Source: Stenotrophomonas sp. HITSZ_GD (GTDB taxonomy: Bacteria; Pseudomonadota; Gammaproteobacteria; Xanthomonadales; Xanthomonadaceae). From it: a DNA stretch of 64,000 nucleotides. Under the pieces are notes generated by a model. That model saw only the letters and a program-made list of their open reading frames with translations, had not been told where the DNA came from and searched no databases. A program made the translations under genes and the position numbers. The stretch spans positions 95,998 through 159,997 of the forward strand of contig NZ_JARQXB010000010.1 in assembly GCF_029543105.1 (NCBI RefSeq), given 5' to 3'. Each line of letters opens with the position of its first letter. Position 1 is the stretch's first letter. Below, one piece after another: positions 33,175-43,376 of the stretch.

Positions 33175-34292
33175 GCCGGGGGCAACTCCTTTCCGGCGAT
33201 GGCCTCTGACAGCTGGAACACGGCCATCGCATACATTTTCGAGATGTTGTAGCGGGTGATCGCGTAGTAGTTCTGGAAGCCGAGCCAGTACTGCGGGCCG
33301 GCATCGGTGTTGAGGGTGATCGGCGTGGCGAGCGTGCCGGCGGTGACCGGGGCCGAGGCGTGGTAGCCGCGGCGCGCCAGATCGGCCAGCGGATAGGTGG
33401 GCGTCCAGTCGTCCGGGTTGAACTCGGCATGGCCCGGCGCGAGCGTCGCCGGCACCGCCACCTGCCCGCCGCGCACCCAGCCGCCCTTGCCGACGAAGTA
33501 GTTGGCGATGGAGGCGAACACGTCGTCGTAGCTGTTGAACAAGTCGCGCCGGCCGTCGCCGTTGCCGTCCACCGCGAACTGCCGGTAGCTGGAGGGCATG
33601 AACTGGCCCATCCCCATCGCGCCGGCATAGCTGCCGATCAGCGTGGTGACGTCCAGGTGCTCTTCCTTGCCTAGCGCGAACAGCTGGCCGAGTTCGTCGC
33701 GGAAGAACAGCTCACGGCGCACTTCGCGCTCGAGCTTGGCCGGATCGCCGCTGCGCGGATAGCGGAATGCCAGCGTGTACAGCGCGTCGAGCACGCGGTA
33801 CTTGCCGGTATTGGCGCCGTAACTGGTTTCCACGCCGATGATCGCCACGATCACCTGCGCCGGCACGCCCGTGGCGGCTTCCACGCGCGCCAGTTCGGCG
33901 CGGTGCTGCTCCAGGAACGCGCGGCCGCCGTCGATGCGGGCCTGGGTGATGAACATCGGCCGGTATTCGTTCCACGGCTTGACCCGTTCGGCCGGGCGCG
34001 ACATCGCCGCGATGATCGGGTCGCGGAACTGCGCCTGCGCGAGGGTCGATTCGATCTGCTGCGGATCGATGCCGTACTTGGCCGCGGTATCGCGCACGAA
34101 GTTCGCGCGTGCGGTTTCGAACGGCACCGGGGTGAGATCGACCGGCGGCAGCGCGACGGCTTCCGGCTTGGCCTCGCTGGGGGTGACGGGCTGGGCCGGC
34201 ACCGGCGCGGTCGCCGCGCGCGGCGGTTGGGCCTGGGTGGCACAGGCCCCCAGGCAGGCAAGCGTCAGACACACCAGTGCGCTACGGATCAT
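33171..34292 (-). CDS. mltB: Membrane-bound lytic murein transglycosylase B
   Basis: Lipoprotein of 373 aa that cleaves the MurNAc-GlcNAc bond with 1,6-anhydro product formation. The lipobox is CLGAC (Cys17). The catalytic Glu155 lies in IIGVETSYGANTGKYRVLD, and AGAMGMGQFMPSSYRQFAVD followed by DGNGDGRRDLF gives the EF-hand-like calcium site of the family. The ATG at 34292 (MIRSALVCLT) starts the signal peptide; the upstream frame is unlikely. It is coupled to rlpA. A candidate promoter lies at about 34336-34365. Confidence 0.94.
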   Translation of the reverse strand: MIRSALVCLTLACLGACATQAQPPRAATAPVPAQPVTPSEAKPEAVALPPVDLTPVPFETARANFVRDTAAKYGIDPQQIESTLAQAQFRDPIIAAMSRPAERVKPWNEYRPMFITQARIDGGRAFLEQHRAELARVEAATGVPAQVIVAIIGVETSYGANTGKYRVLDALYTLAFRYPRSGDPAKLEREVRRELFFRDELGQLFALGKEEHLDVTTLIGSYAGAMGMGQFMPSSYRQFAVDGNGDGRRDLFNSYDDVFASIANYFVGKGGWVRGGQVAVPATLAPGHAEFNPDDWTPTYPLADLARRGYHASAPVTAGTLATPITLNTDAGPQYWLGFQNYYAITRYNISKMYAMAVFQLSEAIAGKELPPA

Positions 34293-34335
34293 CGGCACAT
34301 CGAAAGTTTCGAGATGAATTACTCCCAATAAGACC

Positions 34336-34365
34336 ATGAAACAAAAGAACTTTGCCACCCGTCAA
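34336..34365 (-). promoter_or_regulatory. Candidate promoter of the mltB-rlpA transcript
   Basis: On the minus strand TTGACG (34365-34360) is followed after 18 nt by TTTCAT (34341-34336), matching the sigma-70 consensus at 5 of 6 and 4 of 6 positions. It lies in the 287-bp gap between rodA and mltB, which has no other recognisable feature apart from short GC-rich inverted repeats near 34550-34575. Confidence 0.35.
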
Positions 34366-34579
34366 GTGCAGCCGGCGTGGCGCGTATTCAGAGTCGGGTC
34401 GAAATCGGGGGCGCGAAGGTGACGCGCGCCCGCCTGGAAACGGCGGCGTTGGCAAAGCTTCGTGCGCCAAGGGCCTGCCTTGAGGACAGGCGGCGGGCAG
34501 GCAGGAAGCCGGGAAACACGCCGCCCGCGCTGCAAACATCGCCCGGCTGCGCCCGGGGCCGCGGCCAGGCGGGCCGCGG

Positions 34580-35701
34580 CTACGCCCCGCCGTGCACCGG
34601 CCGGTGGGCCTTCACCGCCATCACCACGCCCAGGCCCGCGAGCAGCGACACCGCCGAGGTGCCGCCATAGCTCATCAGCGGCATCGGCACGCCAACCACC
34701 GGCAGCACGCCGGAAATCATCCCGCCGTTGACGATGACGTAGACGAAGAACGCCAGGCCGGTGGCACCGGCCAGCAGCCGGGAATAGGTGTCGCGCGACT
34801 GCGAGGCGATCCACAGGCAGCGGCCGATCACCACCAGGTACAGCGCCAGCACGGTGGCCACGCCGATCCAGCCGAACTCCTCGCTCAGCACGGAGAACGC
34901 GAAATCGGTGGTCTGCTCGGGAATGAAGTTCAGGTGCGACTGCGAGCCCAGCCCCCAGCCCTTGCCGGCCAGGCCGCCGGAGCCGATCGCGATCTTGGAC
35001 TGGATGATGTTCCAGCCTGCGCCCAGCGCATCACTCTCGGGGTTGAGGAACATCATGATGCGGTCCTTCTGGTAGGGCCGCAGCAGCCAGAACCAGGCCA
35101 CCGGCGCGGCCGCCGCCACGCCGCCCACGCCCACGGCCACCCACCACCACGGCAGGCCGGCCAGCAGCAGCACGAACACGCCGCTGGCGGCGATCAGCAC
35201 GCCGGTGCCGAAGTCCGGCTGCAGCATGATCAGCGCGGTCGGCACGCCGATGATCACCGCGCTCACCAGCACCGTGGGAATACGCGGCGGCAGCGGCATG
35301 CGGTGCAGGTACCAGGCCACCATCATCGGCAGGCTGATCTTCAGCAACTCGGCCGGCTGCAGGTAGAACAGCTTCAGGTCCAGCCACTGGCGGCCGTATT
35401 TGCCGGTACCCAGCACGAACACCGCCAGCAGGGGCAGCATAGACAGCGCGTAGATCACCGGCGTCCACGCGCGCAGCCGCAGCACCGAGATTCGCGAGAT
35501 GCCCCACATCGCGCCCATGCCGATCACGAAGCGGATGCCCTGCGCTATCACCAGGTGGTCGCCGTTGGCGGCGCCGCCCGCGCTCTTGAGCACCGCCAGG
35601 CCGATCACCATCAGGCTGGCCAGCGCCAGGCAGAGGATCCAGTCCAGCGTGCGGGTGAAGCGCACGCCCAGGTCGAACAGCCAGCGCAGGAAATCGCTCA
35701 C
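34580..35701 (-). CDS. rodA: RodA, SEDS-family peptidoglycan glycosyltransferase
   Basis: Polytopic inner-membrane protein of 373 aa, about ten helices, that polymerises lipid II in the elongasome together with PBP2. SEDS signatures include GRQWLDLKLFYLQPAELLKI, LQPDFGTGVLI, FIPEQTTDFAFSVLSEEFGW and PLMSYGGTSAVS near the C-terminus. The GTG start at 35701 overlaps the mrdA stop (GTGA), so the polymerase and its partner transpeptidase are translationally coupled. An ATG start is not available in the right place. Confidence 0.95.
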   Translation of the reverse strand: MSDFLRWLFDLGVRFTRTLDWILCLALASLMVIGLAVLKSAGGAANGDHLVIAQGIRFVIGMGAMWGISRISVLRLRAWTPVIYALSMLPLLAVFVLGTGKYGRQWLDLKLFYLQPAELLKISLPMMVAWYLHRMPLPPRIPTVLVSAVIIGVPTALIMLQPDFGTGVLIAASGVFVLLLAGLPWWWVAVGVGGVAAAAPVAWFWLLRPYQKDRIMMFLNPESDALGAGWNIIQSKIAIGSGGLAGKGWGLGSQSHLNFIPEQTTDFAFSVLSEEFGWIGVATVLALYLVVIGRCLWIASQSRDTYSRLLAGATGLAFFVYVIVNGGMISGVLPVVGVPMPLMSYGGTSAVSLLAGLGVVMAVKAHRPVHGGA

Positions 35702-37767
35702 TGGTCGTCCTCCGGCACTTCGTCCGGCAACGCGGGCGCATCGCTCGGCGGTGGCGGCAGGTGCGCCGGGTCGATCGCCAGCGCGGTGCCGGCCAGGCTG
35801 ATCGACGGCGCCCCCTGCAGCGCCAGCGCGGCCTCGTCGCCCAGGCGGCGCGGCTCGGTGGACTCGGCGTCGAAATGGGTCATGCCGATCGCCGTGCTGC
35901 CGCGCTCCACGTCCAGCGGCAGCAGGCCCTCGGGCATCTTGCCGAGCATCCAGGCGTCGAAGATCTTGCGCGCGATGGGGCCGGCGGTGCTGGCGCCGTA
36001 GCCGCCGCCTTCCACCGCGATGGCGACCACGAAGGTCGGGTTGTCGGCCGGCGCGAAGCCCACGAACAGTGAGCGGTGGCGCAGGTGCATTGGCAGCGAG
36101 CGCGGGTCCACCGCGGCCACGCCCTTGCGGCTGGCAACCTGCGCGGTGCCGGTCTTGCCGCCAATCTGGTACGGCGCGCTGGCGAACAGCGAATAGCCGG
36201 TACCGCCAGGGCGCATCGTGTCCCGCATGCCCTGCCGCACCACTTCCACGTTCTGCGGCGAGGGGCTGATCGGCTTGGGCGGTGGCTGCGCGGTGCCCTG
36301 CCAGTCGCCATCGAAGCCGCTGCGCTCGGCCACCACCAGGTGCGGCTGGCGCAGCTGGCCGCTGGCCAGGCCGGAGATGCCGCGCACCAGCTGCAGCGGG
36401 GTGACCTTCCAGTCGCCCTGGCCGATGGAGATGTTCACCGTGTCGCCGGGATACCAGCGCTCCTTGCGCGACTTCATCTTGTACGCCGGCGAAGGCAGGA
36501 TGCCGCCGATCTCGCCAGCCAGGTCGATGCCCGTCGGCTCGCCCAGGCCGTAGCTGGCCATGTAGTGGTCGAAGCGCTCGATGCCCAGGTCCAGCGCGAG
36601 CTTGTAGTAGTACGTGTTGACCGACTGGGCGATGGACTTGCGCAGGTCCGTCCAGCCATGGCCGCCGCGGTGCGAGTCGCCCCAGCCGCGGCTGGTGCCG
36701 GGCAGGTAGAACATGCCGGTGGAAAGCACCTTGTCCTCGGGCCGGCGCACGCCGCTGTCCAGGCCGGCCAGCGCGATCAGCGGCTTGATCGTCGAACCCG
36801 GCGCCACGCCGCCCAGCACCAGGCGGTTGAACTGCGGCCGCGAAGGATTGCTGTTGAGCGCGTCGAAGTCGGCATGCGAGATGCCGTTGACGAACAGGTT
36901 GGGGTCGTAGCTCGGCAGGCTGACCATGCCGAGGATCTCGCCGGTGCGCGGGTCCATCGCGATCGCCGAGCCTTCGTACTGGCCGAAGGCGGCGACCATC
37001 GCGCGCTGCAGGTCCGCGTCGATGGACAGGCGCAGGTCGGCGCCTGACTGCGCCGGCACGCGGCCGACGGTGCGGATCGCGCGGCCCTGCACGTTGGTCT
37101 CGACCTGCTCGTAGCCGACCTTGCCGCGCAGCGCCTGTTCGTAATAGCGCTCCAGCCCGGACTTGCCGATATGGGTCAGCGCGGCGTTGCCCTCGCCCAG
37201 CGCCTCCAGGTCCTTCTCGTCCACCCGGCCGACGTAGCCGATGACATGCGCGAACAGGTCGCCATAGGGATAGCGCCGGGTCAGGTAGGGCTCCAGCTCC
37301 ACGCCCGGGAAGCGCCAGCGCTCGACGGCGAAGCGGGCCATCTCCTCCTCGCTCATGCGCAGGCGCAAGGTCACCGGCAGGAAGCTGCGGCGCGACTTGC
37401 GCTCGCGGTTGAAGCGCTCCAGGTCCTCGGGCGAGATCGTGATGACCTTGCCCAGCTCGGCCAGCATCGCGTCCATGTCCGCGACCTTGTCCGGCGTCAC
37501 GTCCAGCCGGAAGGCCGGCACGTTCTCGGCGAGCAGGCGGCCGTTGCGGTCGTAGATCATGCCCCGCCCCGGCACCACCGGGCGCGGCTTGATGCGGTTG
37601 GCCTCCGAGCGCGTGGCGTAGATCTCGTGGTCCACCACCTGCAGCTTGAAGTACCACGCGCCCAGGCCACCCAGGCACAGCACGACGACGAGGAAGCCCA
37701 GCACCGCGCGCCGGCGGAACTGCTCGGCCTCGGCGTGCGGGTTCTTGGCCTGGCGGCGCGGGTACAT
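35698..37767 (-). CDS. mrdA: Penicillin-binding protein 2, elongasome transpeptidase
   Basis: Class B PBP of 689 aa with one N-terminal transmembrane helix (about 20-40). The pedestal contains PRPVVPGRGMIYDRNGRLLA. The transpeptidase motifs are STIK (Ser325, Lys328), SVN and KTGTAQ. A Pro-rich tail of about 40 residues (PPPPSDAPALPDEVPEDDQ) extends past the domain. It crosslinks new glycan made by RodA during lateral growth. It lies 3 nt downstream of mreD and overlaps rodA. Confidence 0.95.
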   Translation of the reverse strand: MYPRRQAKNPHAEAEQFRRRAVLGFLVVVLCLGGLGAWYFKLQVVDHEIYATRSEANRIKPRPVVPGRGMIYDRNGRLLAENVPAFRLDVTPDKVADMDAMLAELGKVITISPEDLERFNRERKSRRSFLPVTLRLRMSEEEMARFAVERWRFPGVELEPYLTRRYPYGDLFAHVIGYVGRVDEKDLEALGEGNAALTHIGKSGLERYYEQALRGKVGYEQVETNVQGRAIRTVGRVPAQSGADLRLSIDADLQRAMVAAFGQYEGSAIAMDPRTGEILGMVSLPSYDPNLFVNGISHADFDALNSNPSRPQFNRLVLGGVAPGSTIKPLIALAGLDSGVRRPEDKVLSTGMFYLPGTSRGWGDSHRGGHGWTDLRKSIAQSVNTYYYKLALDLGIERFDHYMASYGLGEPTGIDLAGEIGGILPSPAYKMKSRKERWYPGDTVNISIGQGDWKVTPLQLVRGISGLASGQLRQPHLVVAERSGFDGDWQGTAQPPPKPISPSPQNVEVVRQGMRDTMRPGGTGYSLFASAPYQIGGKTGTAQVASRKGVAAVDPRSLPMHLRHRSLFVGFAPADNPTFVVAIAVEGGGYGASTAGPIARKIFDAWMLGKMPEGLLPLDVERGSTAIGMTHFDAESTEPRRLGDEAALALQGAPSISLAGTALAIDPAHLPPPPSDAPALPDEVPEDDQ

Positions 37768-37770
37768 CGC

Positions 37771-38247
37771 TCAGCGCCGCTTGCCCAGGCGCACCGCATC
37801 GAGCAGCACGAACAGCAACGGCCACAGCAGCATGCCCAGCAGCGGCGCCCACCAGTAGCTCCACGGCAACGTCGCTTCGCCCAGCGCCAGGTGCAGCGCG
37901 GCGGTGACGATGCGGTCGTTGAGCAGCAGGCCGCCGATGGCCAGCGCCTGCTGCGAGACGGGGAAGAAGCGCAGCCGCGCGCGGAAGCGCTGCAGGATGA
38001 AGGTCATGATGACCAGCCGCAGCGGCTGCTCGCCGAGCAGGCTGCCGTAGAGCAGGTCGGCAACGACGCCCGCGACGAAGACGAAGCCCAGGCCGACGCG
38101 GTCCGGCTCCTCGATGACCCAGTAGGCCAGCACCAGCGCCAGCCAGTAGGGGCGCAGCGGCTGGATCATCGGGGGCAGCGGCAGCAGGCCGAGCAGCAGG
38201 GCGACGACGACGCTGGCCGGCAGCACCCATTGGTTGCGGCGGATCAT
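37771..38247 (-). CDS. mreD: Rod-shape-determining protein MreD
   Basis: Small inner-membrane protein of 158 aa with about five helices that links MreC to the RodA/PBP2 machinery. It starts MIRRNQWVLPASVVVALLLG, and LAYWVIEEPDRVGLGFVFVAG is typical of gammaproteobacterial MreD. Its ATG overlaps the mreC stop (ATGA, 38244-38247). Confidence 0.92.
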   Translation of the reverse strand: MIRRNQWVLPASVVVALLLGLLPLPPMIQPLRPYWLALVLAYWVIEEPDRVGLGFVFVAGVVADLLYGSLLGEQPLRLVIMTFILQRFRARLRFFPVSQQALAIGGLLLNDRIVTAALHLALGEATLPWSYWWAPLLGMLLWPLLFVLLDAVRLGKRR

Positions 38248-39362
38248 CGGCGCGTCTCCGTCGGGGCCGACGCCGGGGTGGCGGGCGAGGCGGTGGCGGG
38301 CGAAGTGGCGGCCGGCGGGCGGCGGGCGCCTGGCGCGTCGGCCGGCGGCGGCGAGCGCCGCTGGGCTTGCGGCGGCGCGGTCGTCGTCGCGGCGGGCGCG
38401 GCGGCACCCGCCCCACTTGCCGGCGGGGTCGCCGGCGTCCCGGGCGCCGGACGCGTCCGCTCGCGCGAATCCGGCTCGCCGTCGCCGGGGGCCGGCGTTT
38501 CACCGGCCGGCGGCGGCATGACCCGCCAGGGCCGGCTCTTGAGCAGGAGCACGTCGCGCCCACGGTCGAGCTGTGCGGCCGGCTTGAGCTGGCCGACCAG
38601 GAAGGCGTGGCTGTCGTCCGGGTGCAGCTCGGCCACTGTGCCGACCGGGAAGCCCGCCGGGAAACGCCCGCCCAGGCCGGAGGTGACGATTTCATCGCCC
38701 ACCACCAGGCCCGCGCTCAGCGGCACGTCGCGCAGTTCCAGCCGGTCGCCGCGGCCGTAGGCGATCAGGCGCACGCCGTTGCGCGCCACGTTCACCGGCA
38801 CGGCATGGTCGGGATCGGTGAGCAGCAGCACGGTGGAATGCGCCGGCGTGGTCGAGATGACCTGGCCCATCAGGCCACCGGCGTCGATGACCGCCTGGCC
38901 GACATGCACGTCGTCGTCGCTGCCGGCGTCGAGCACCACGCGCTGGCGCGTCGGGTCCAGGTCGATGTCCAGGATCGGCGCCAGCTGCACGTCCAGCCCG
39001 TTGCGCTCGGCGGCGTTGAGCAGCTCGCGCAGCTGCGCGTTGTCCAGCGCGGCGGTCTGCAGGCGGGTCAGGCGCGCGTTGGCGATGAGCAGGTCGTTGC
39101 GCAGCTGGCGGTTCTCGGCCACCAGCTGGGCGTGGGTGGCGGCGTTGTCCTTGACCTGCAGGCCGATGCGGCCGGGCAGGCCGGCGAGCGCCCACACCGG
39201 CTGCACCAGCACGTTGGTGCGCTCGCGCAGCTGGGAGAGCCAGCCGCCGCGGCTGTCGAGCACGATCAGCACCGCCGCCAGCGCGAGATACGCCAGCAGC
39301 CGCAGGGTACTGGCGGCATCACCGGGGCGGGAAGCGATCGGAGGTCCGGCGTAGGGCGGCAC
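38244..39362 (-). CDS. mreC: Rod-shape-determining protein MreC
   Basis: Bitopic periplasmic scaffold of 372 aa. A transmembrane helix lies about 22-38, a coiled coil about 68-110 (NRQLRNDLLIANARL), and two beta-barrel subdomains to about 285. A long Pro/Ala/Thr-rich tail of about 85 residues is disordered and longer than in E. coli MreC; its base composition is biased but in keeping with nearby genes. It follows mreB after 119 bp and is coupled to mreD. MreC activates PBP2 in the elongasome. Confidence 0.93.
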   Translation of the reverse strand: MPPYAGPPIASRPGDAASTLRLLAYLALAAVLIVLDSRGGWLSQLRERTNVLVQPVWALAGLPGRIGLQVKDNAATHAQLVAENRQLRNDLLIANARLTRLQTAALDNAQLRELLNAAERNGLDVQLAPILDIDLDPTRQRVVLDAGSDDDVHVGQAVIDAGGLMGQVISTTPAHSTVLLLTDPDHAVPVNVARNGVRLIAYGRGDRLELRDVPLSAGLVVGDEIVTSGLGGRFPAGFPVGTVAELHPDDSHAFLVGQLKPAAQLDRGRDVLLLKSRPWRVMPPPAGETPAPGDGEPDSRERTRPAPGTPATPPASGAGAAAPAATTTAPPQAQRRSPPPADAPGARRPPAATSPATASPATPASAPTETRR

Positions 39363-39406
39363 GAGAGGTCAGCCGGGATTCGGAAGGTCAGTCTGCGAAA
39401 GGGTCG

Positions 39407-39424
39407 GGGGCGAGGCGTCGCCCC
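39407..39424 (-). terminator. Hairpin in the mreB-mreC gap, possible attenuator
   Basis: A perfect 7-bp stem (39407-39413 with 39418-39424) with a GGCG loop lies between mreB and mreC. Only a short T run follows on the minus strand. A partial terminator here would keep mreB expression above the membrane proteins, which is an inference. Confidence 0.3.
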
Positions 39425-39481
39425 GCCCCCGGTGTCGGTGGATCATCGGGCGGGCGCACGCACCGCCGATCCCCGCGCGCC

Positions 39482-40600
<1,119 letters not shown>

Positions 40601-40803
40601 CTAGCCTAGCAATCCCCCCGGATGCGGGCAAGGAGAAAAGCCGGTTCCCCGGCGCTTTTTTCACCGCGCCGGGTGCGCTGCGCGCGCGGGGTTCTGGCCC
40701 TGAACGGCCGCAGCCGTTAACCTTTGCGCCGCGGCGCGCCTGCCGCCCCCCAGGCCCGTCCGGCGGCTGGCGGGTTTTTCCCCATGCAAAGGCCTCTATC
40801 CTG

Positions 40804-41736
40804 ATGTCCGCCCTGATCTGTGGTTCCCTTGCCTACGACACCATCATGGTGTTCCCGGACCAGTTCAAGAACCACATCCTGCCGGACAAGGTGCACATCC
40901 TGAACGTCTCGTTCCTGGTGCCGCGCATGCGCCGCGAGTTCGGCGGCTGCGCCGGCAACATCGCCTACAACCTGCACCTGCTCGGCGGCTCGCCGATCCC
41001 GATGGGCACGGTCGGGCAGGACTTCGGTCCGTACCGGGAATACTTCGAGGGGCTGGGCATCGACCTGTCGCGCGTCAAGGTGATCGAGGACCTGTTCACC
41101 CCGCAGGCCTTCATCACCACCGACCACGACAATAATCAGATCACCGCCTTCCACCCGGGCGCGATGATGCGCAGCTACGAGAACCACGTGCGGGACGTGC
41201 CGGGCGTGACGCTGGGCCTGGTCGGCCCGGACGGGCGCGAAGGCATGATCCAGAACGCCAACGAGTTCCAGGAGATGGGCGTGCCGTTCATCTTCGACCC
41301 GGGCCAGGCGATGCCGCTGTTCAACGGCCCGGAGCTGCGCACGTTCATCGAGCAGGCCGACTACGTGGTCGTCAACGACTACGAGTCCAACCTGCTGCAG
41401 GAGCGCACCGGCTGGGACGAGAAGCAGATCGTCGCCAAGGTGAAGGCCTACATCACCACCCGCGGCCCGAAGGGCGCGGTGATCCATACCCCGGAGCAGA
41501 GCTACGACATCCCGCCGGCGCACGAGCGCCGCGTGGTCGATCCCACCGGCTGTGGCGACGCCTTCCGCGCCGGGCTGATCTACGGCATCCAGGGCGGCTA
41601 CGACTGGCTGACCATCGGCCGCATGGGCAACCTGATGGGCGCGCTGAAGGTCGAGCACCCGGGCACGCAGAACCAGCGTTTCGATTTCGCCGAGTTCAAC
41701 GACCAGTTCAAGCAGCAGTTCGGCTACTCGCTCTGA
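40804..41736 (+). CDS. PfkB-family carbohydrate/adenosine kinase
   Basis: Ribokinase-fold kinase of 310 aa. MSALICGSLAYDTIMVFPD starts the fold, FGGCAGNIAYNLHLLGG is PfkB signature 1, and VVDPTGCGDAFRAGLIYG is signature 2 with the catalytic Asp. The pattern is closer to bacterial adenosine kinases than to fructokinases, but the substrate cannot be settled here. It is a single rightward gene divergent from mreB. No clear Shine-Dalgarno sequence precedes the ATG. Confidence 0.82.
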   Translation: MSALICGSLAYDTIMVFPDQFKNHILPDKVHILNVSFLVPRMRREFGGCAGNIAYNLHLLGGSPIPMGTVGQDFGPYREYFEGLGIDLSRVKVIEDLFTPQAFITTDHDNNQITAFHPGAMMRSYENHVRDVPGVTLGLVGPDGREGMIQNANEFQEMGVPFIFDPGQAMPLFNGPELRTFIEQADYVVVNDYESNLLQERTGWDEKQIVAKVKAYITTRGPKGAVIHTPEQSYDIPPAHERRVVDPTGCGDAFRAGLIYGIQGGYDWLTIGRMGNLMGALKVEHPGTQNQRFDFAEFNDQFKQQFGYSL

Positions 41737-41925
41737 ACCCGGCGGGCGGCGGGTCCACCGCCGCCGCCTCGCCCGCCACGCCGGCGCCCCCTCGCGAATA
41801 TTTCTGCCCCGGAACGCGCGCAGCGACGGGCCATGCGGGCGCGGCCGACGTGCCCAGTCGCAACGCCGGCCTGCGGCAGGAAGACCCGGCGCCTCGGCAG
41901 TGGCCGGCCGCCTGAGCCGAACGTT

Positions 41926-42525
41926 TCAGCCCGCCAGCGCCGCCAGTACCCCGCGGCAGTCGGGGTGCGCGTGATCGCTCAACTCGGGCCACGCGTTGTC
42001 CGCGCCGACGAATACCGTCATCGCGCCTGCCGAGCGCCCCGCCTCCAGGTCGTAGCCGTGATCGCCGACCATCACCAGCTCGGCGGGCGGCACCGCCCAG
42101 CGGGCGGCGTGCAGCAACAGGCCGGCCGGATGCGGCTTGGGCGCGGCCTCGTCGCGGCCCACGATGGCATCGGCCGGGAACAGGTCGTCCAGGCCGATCT
42201 CGGCCAAGGTCAGCTGCGCGAGCGCGTGGTCATTGCGGGTGAGGATGCCCAGCGCGCAACCGCGCGCATGGAGCGTGCGCAGCAGGTCCACCGCGCCCGG
42301 CGCGGCGATGGAGGCGCTCGCCAGCTCGCGCTCGTGGGCGATCAGCCAGGCGCGCTTGGCCGCCGCGTCGGCGGCGGGCAACGCGGCCAGATGGCCCAGG
42401 ATGTCCTGCCCGGCGGGAATCGCCAGCTCGCGGCGGATCAGCGCGAAGTCGTGCACGGCCAGGGTCAGCGTGCCGTCGAGATCGAAGACCCAATGGCGGC
42501 GTTCGCCCAGTGCGCGCGAACCCAC
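41926..42525 (-). CDS. HAD-superfamily hydrolase, phosphoglycolate-phosphatase-like
   Basis: Cytoplasmic phosphatase-type protein, 199 aa from the preferred GTG. Motif I is WVFDLDGTLT, motif II ILTRND, the motif III Lys lies in AAPKPHPAGL, and motif IV is MVGDHGYDLEAG, all complete. The GTG at 42525 begins 4 nt after the upstream lipoprotein stop and has GGGA upstream. An ATG at 42558 would give 210 aa and overlap that gene by 29 nt. Substrate unknown. Confidence 0.82.
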   Translation of the reverse strand: MGSRALGERRHWVFDLDGTLTLAVHDFALIRRELAIPAGQDILGHLAALPAADAAAKRAWLIAHERELASASIAAPGAVDLLRTLHARGCALGILTRNDHALAQLTLAEIGLDDLFPADAIVGRDEAAPKPHPAGLLLHAARWAVPPAELVMVGDHGYDLEAGRSAGAMTVFVGADNAWPELSDHAHPDCRGVLAALAG

Positions 42526-42529
42526 CGTC

Positions 42530-43252
42530 TCAATCCCAGCCCGGCATCTGCTTGCCATCGAGCCCGCCAGTCTCGAACACCGCGGTGCGCGTACCGCCGG
42601 CCTTCACCGGGAACTCGATGGCGAGCGTGGCCTTGGCCTGCCTGGCCAGCTTCCACAGCGCGTTCTGGTCGTCGATGAACATGGCGATCGCCTCGTCGGT
42701 GTCGGGACGGTGCGCGGCCATCGCCTTCGGCTTGCCGCCGTCCACGCTCACCTGCACCTTGCAGCCGCCGTAGCACTTGAAGTCGCCCGCCTGCAGCACG
42801 AGGTAGGCGTGCCGCTTCCATTGCGGGTGGTCGCGGAACACCAGCTGCACGCTCTTCGCGCCGCTGCCGTCCACATCCACGCGCTCCTTGGCGTCGATCA
42901 TCGCCGAGCGCTGCGTGCCGCCCTTCACCGCGGTCTGGTTGTATTGCCACAGCGCCTGCAGGCGGCGCTGGTTGCGCGCCTCCTCGCCCTTGGCCTTGGT
43001 CTGCGCATAGCCGGGCGCGACGCGCTGCGCGGCGGCGCTTTGCGGATAGGTCTGCAGCAGGTCGGCACCATAGGCGCGCGCCATGTCCCAGTTGCTGGAC
43101 TGCACGGCCTGCTCGTAGCGCTTCTCCAGCTCGGACGCCTTCTGCTCGTTGGCCTGGGCCTGCGCGGCGGCCTGCGCCTGGCGTTCGGCCTCGCGGTCGG
43201 TGCAGGCGGTGAGCGCGATCGCGCACAGGGCGATCCAGGGCAGTGACTTCAT
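42530..43252 (-). CDS. Predicted lipoprotein of unknown function
   Basis: A 240-aa protein with lipobox ALTAC (Cys17). An Ala/Gln/Glu-rich coiled coil runs about 20-55, a helical segment to about 115, and a C-terminal region with FRDHPQWKRHAYLVLQAGDF, KCYGGCKVQVSVDGG, FIDDQNALWKLARQA and AVFETGGLDG. The last part resembles beta domains annotated as uncharacterised in xanthomonads; I do not recognise a named family. It is probably co-transcribed with the HAD gene. Confidence 0.65.
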   Translation of the reverse strand: MKSLPWIALCAIALTACTDREAERQAQAAAQAQANEQKASELEKRYEQAVQSSNWDMARAYGADLLQTYPQSAAAQRVAPGYAQTKAKGEEARNQRRLQALWQYNQTAVKGGTQRSAMIDAKERVDVDGSGAKSVQLVFRDHPQWKRHAYLVLQAGDFKCYGGCKVQVSVDGGKPKAMAAHRPDTDEAIAMFIDDQNALWKLARQAKATLAIEFPVKAGGTRTAVFETGGLDGKQMPGWD

Positions 43253-43292
43253 GGGGCGGCTCCGCGGTAACAGGACGCCCAAGATAGCAGCG

Positions 43293-43326
43293 CAAAAGAA
43301 AACGGCGGGCCATGATGGCCCGCCGT
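43293..43326 (-). terminator. Intrinsic terminator near the M1 aminopeptidase gene end
   Basis: A perfect 11-bp stem (43302-43312 with 43316-43326) and TGA loop, followed on the minus strand by TTTTCTTTTG. It begins 50 nt after the aminopeptidase stop and precedes the lipoprotein gene. Confidence 0.88.
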
Positions 43327-43376
43327 GACGTTCTGCGCGGGCGACCGGTGTATTACCGGCCGCCGCATGGCCGCCG

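Noticed and set aside
34580..38695. 1371-codon minus-strand frame containing rodA at its end
   Set aside because: Only the last 373 codons are rodA. The upstream part reads mrdA and mreD in the wrong frame and is Arg/Pro-rich noise.
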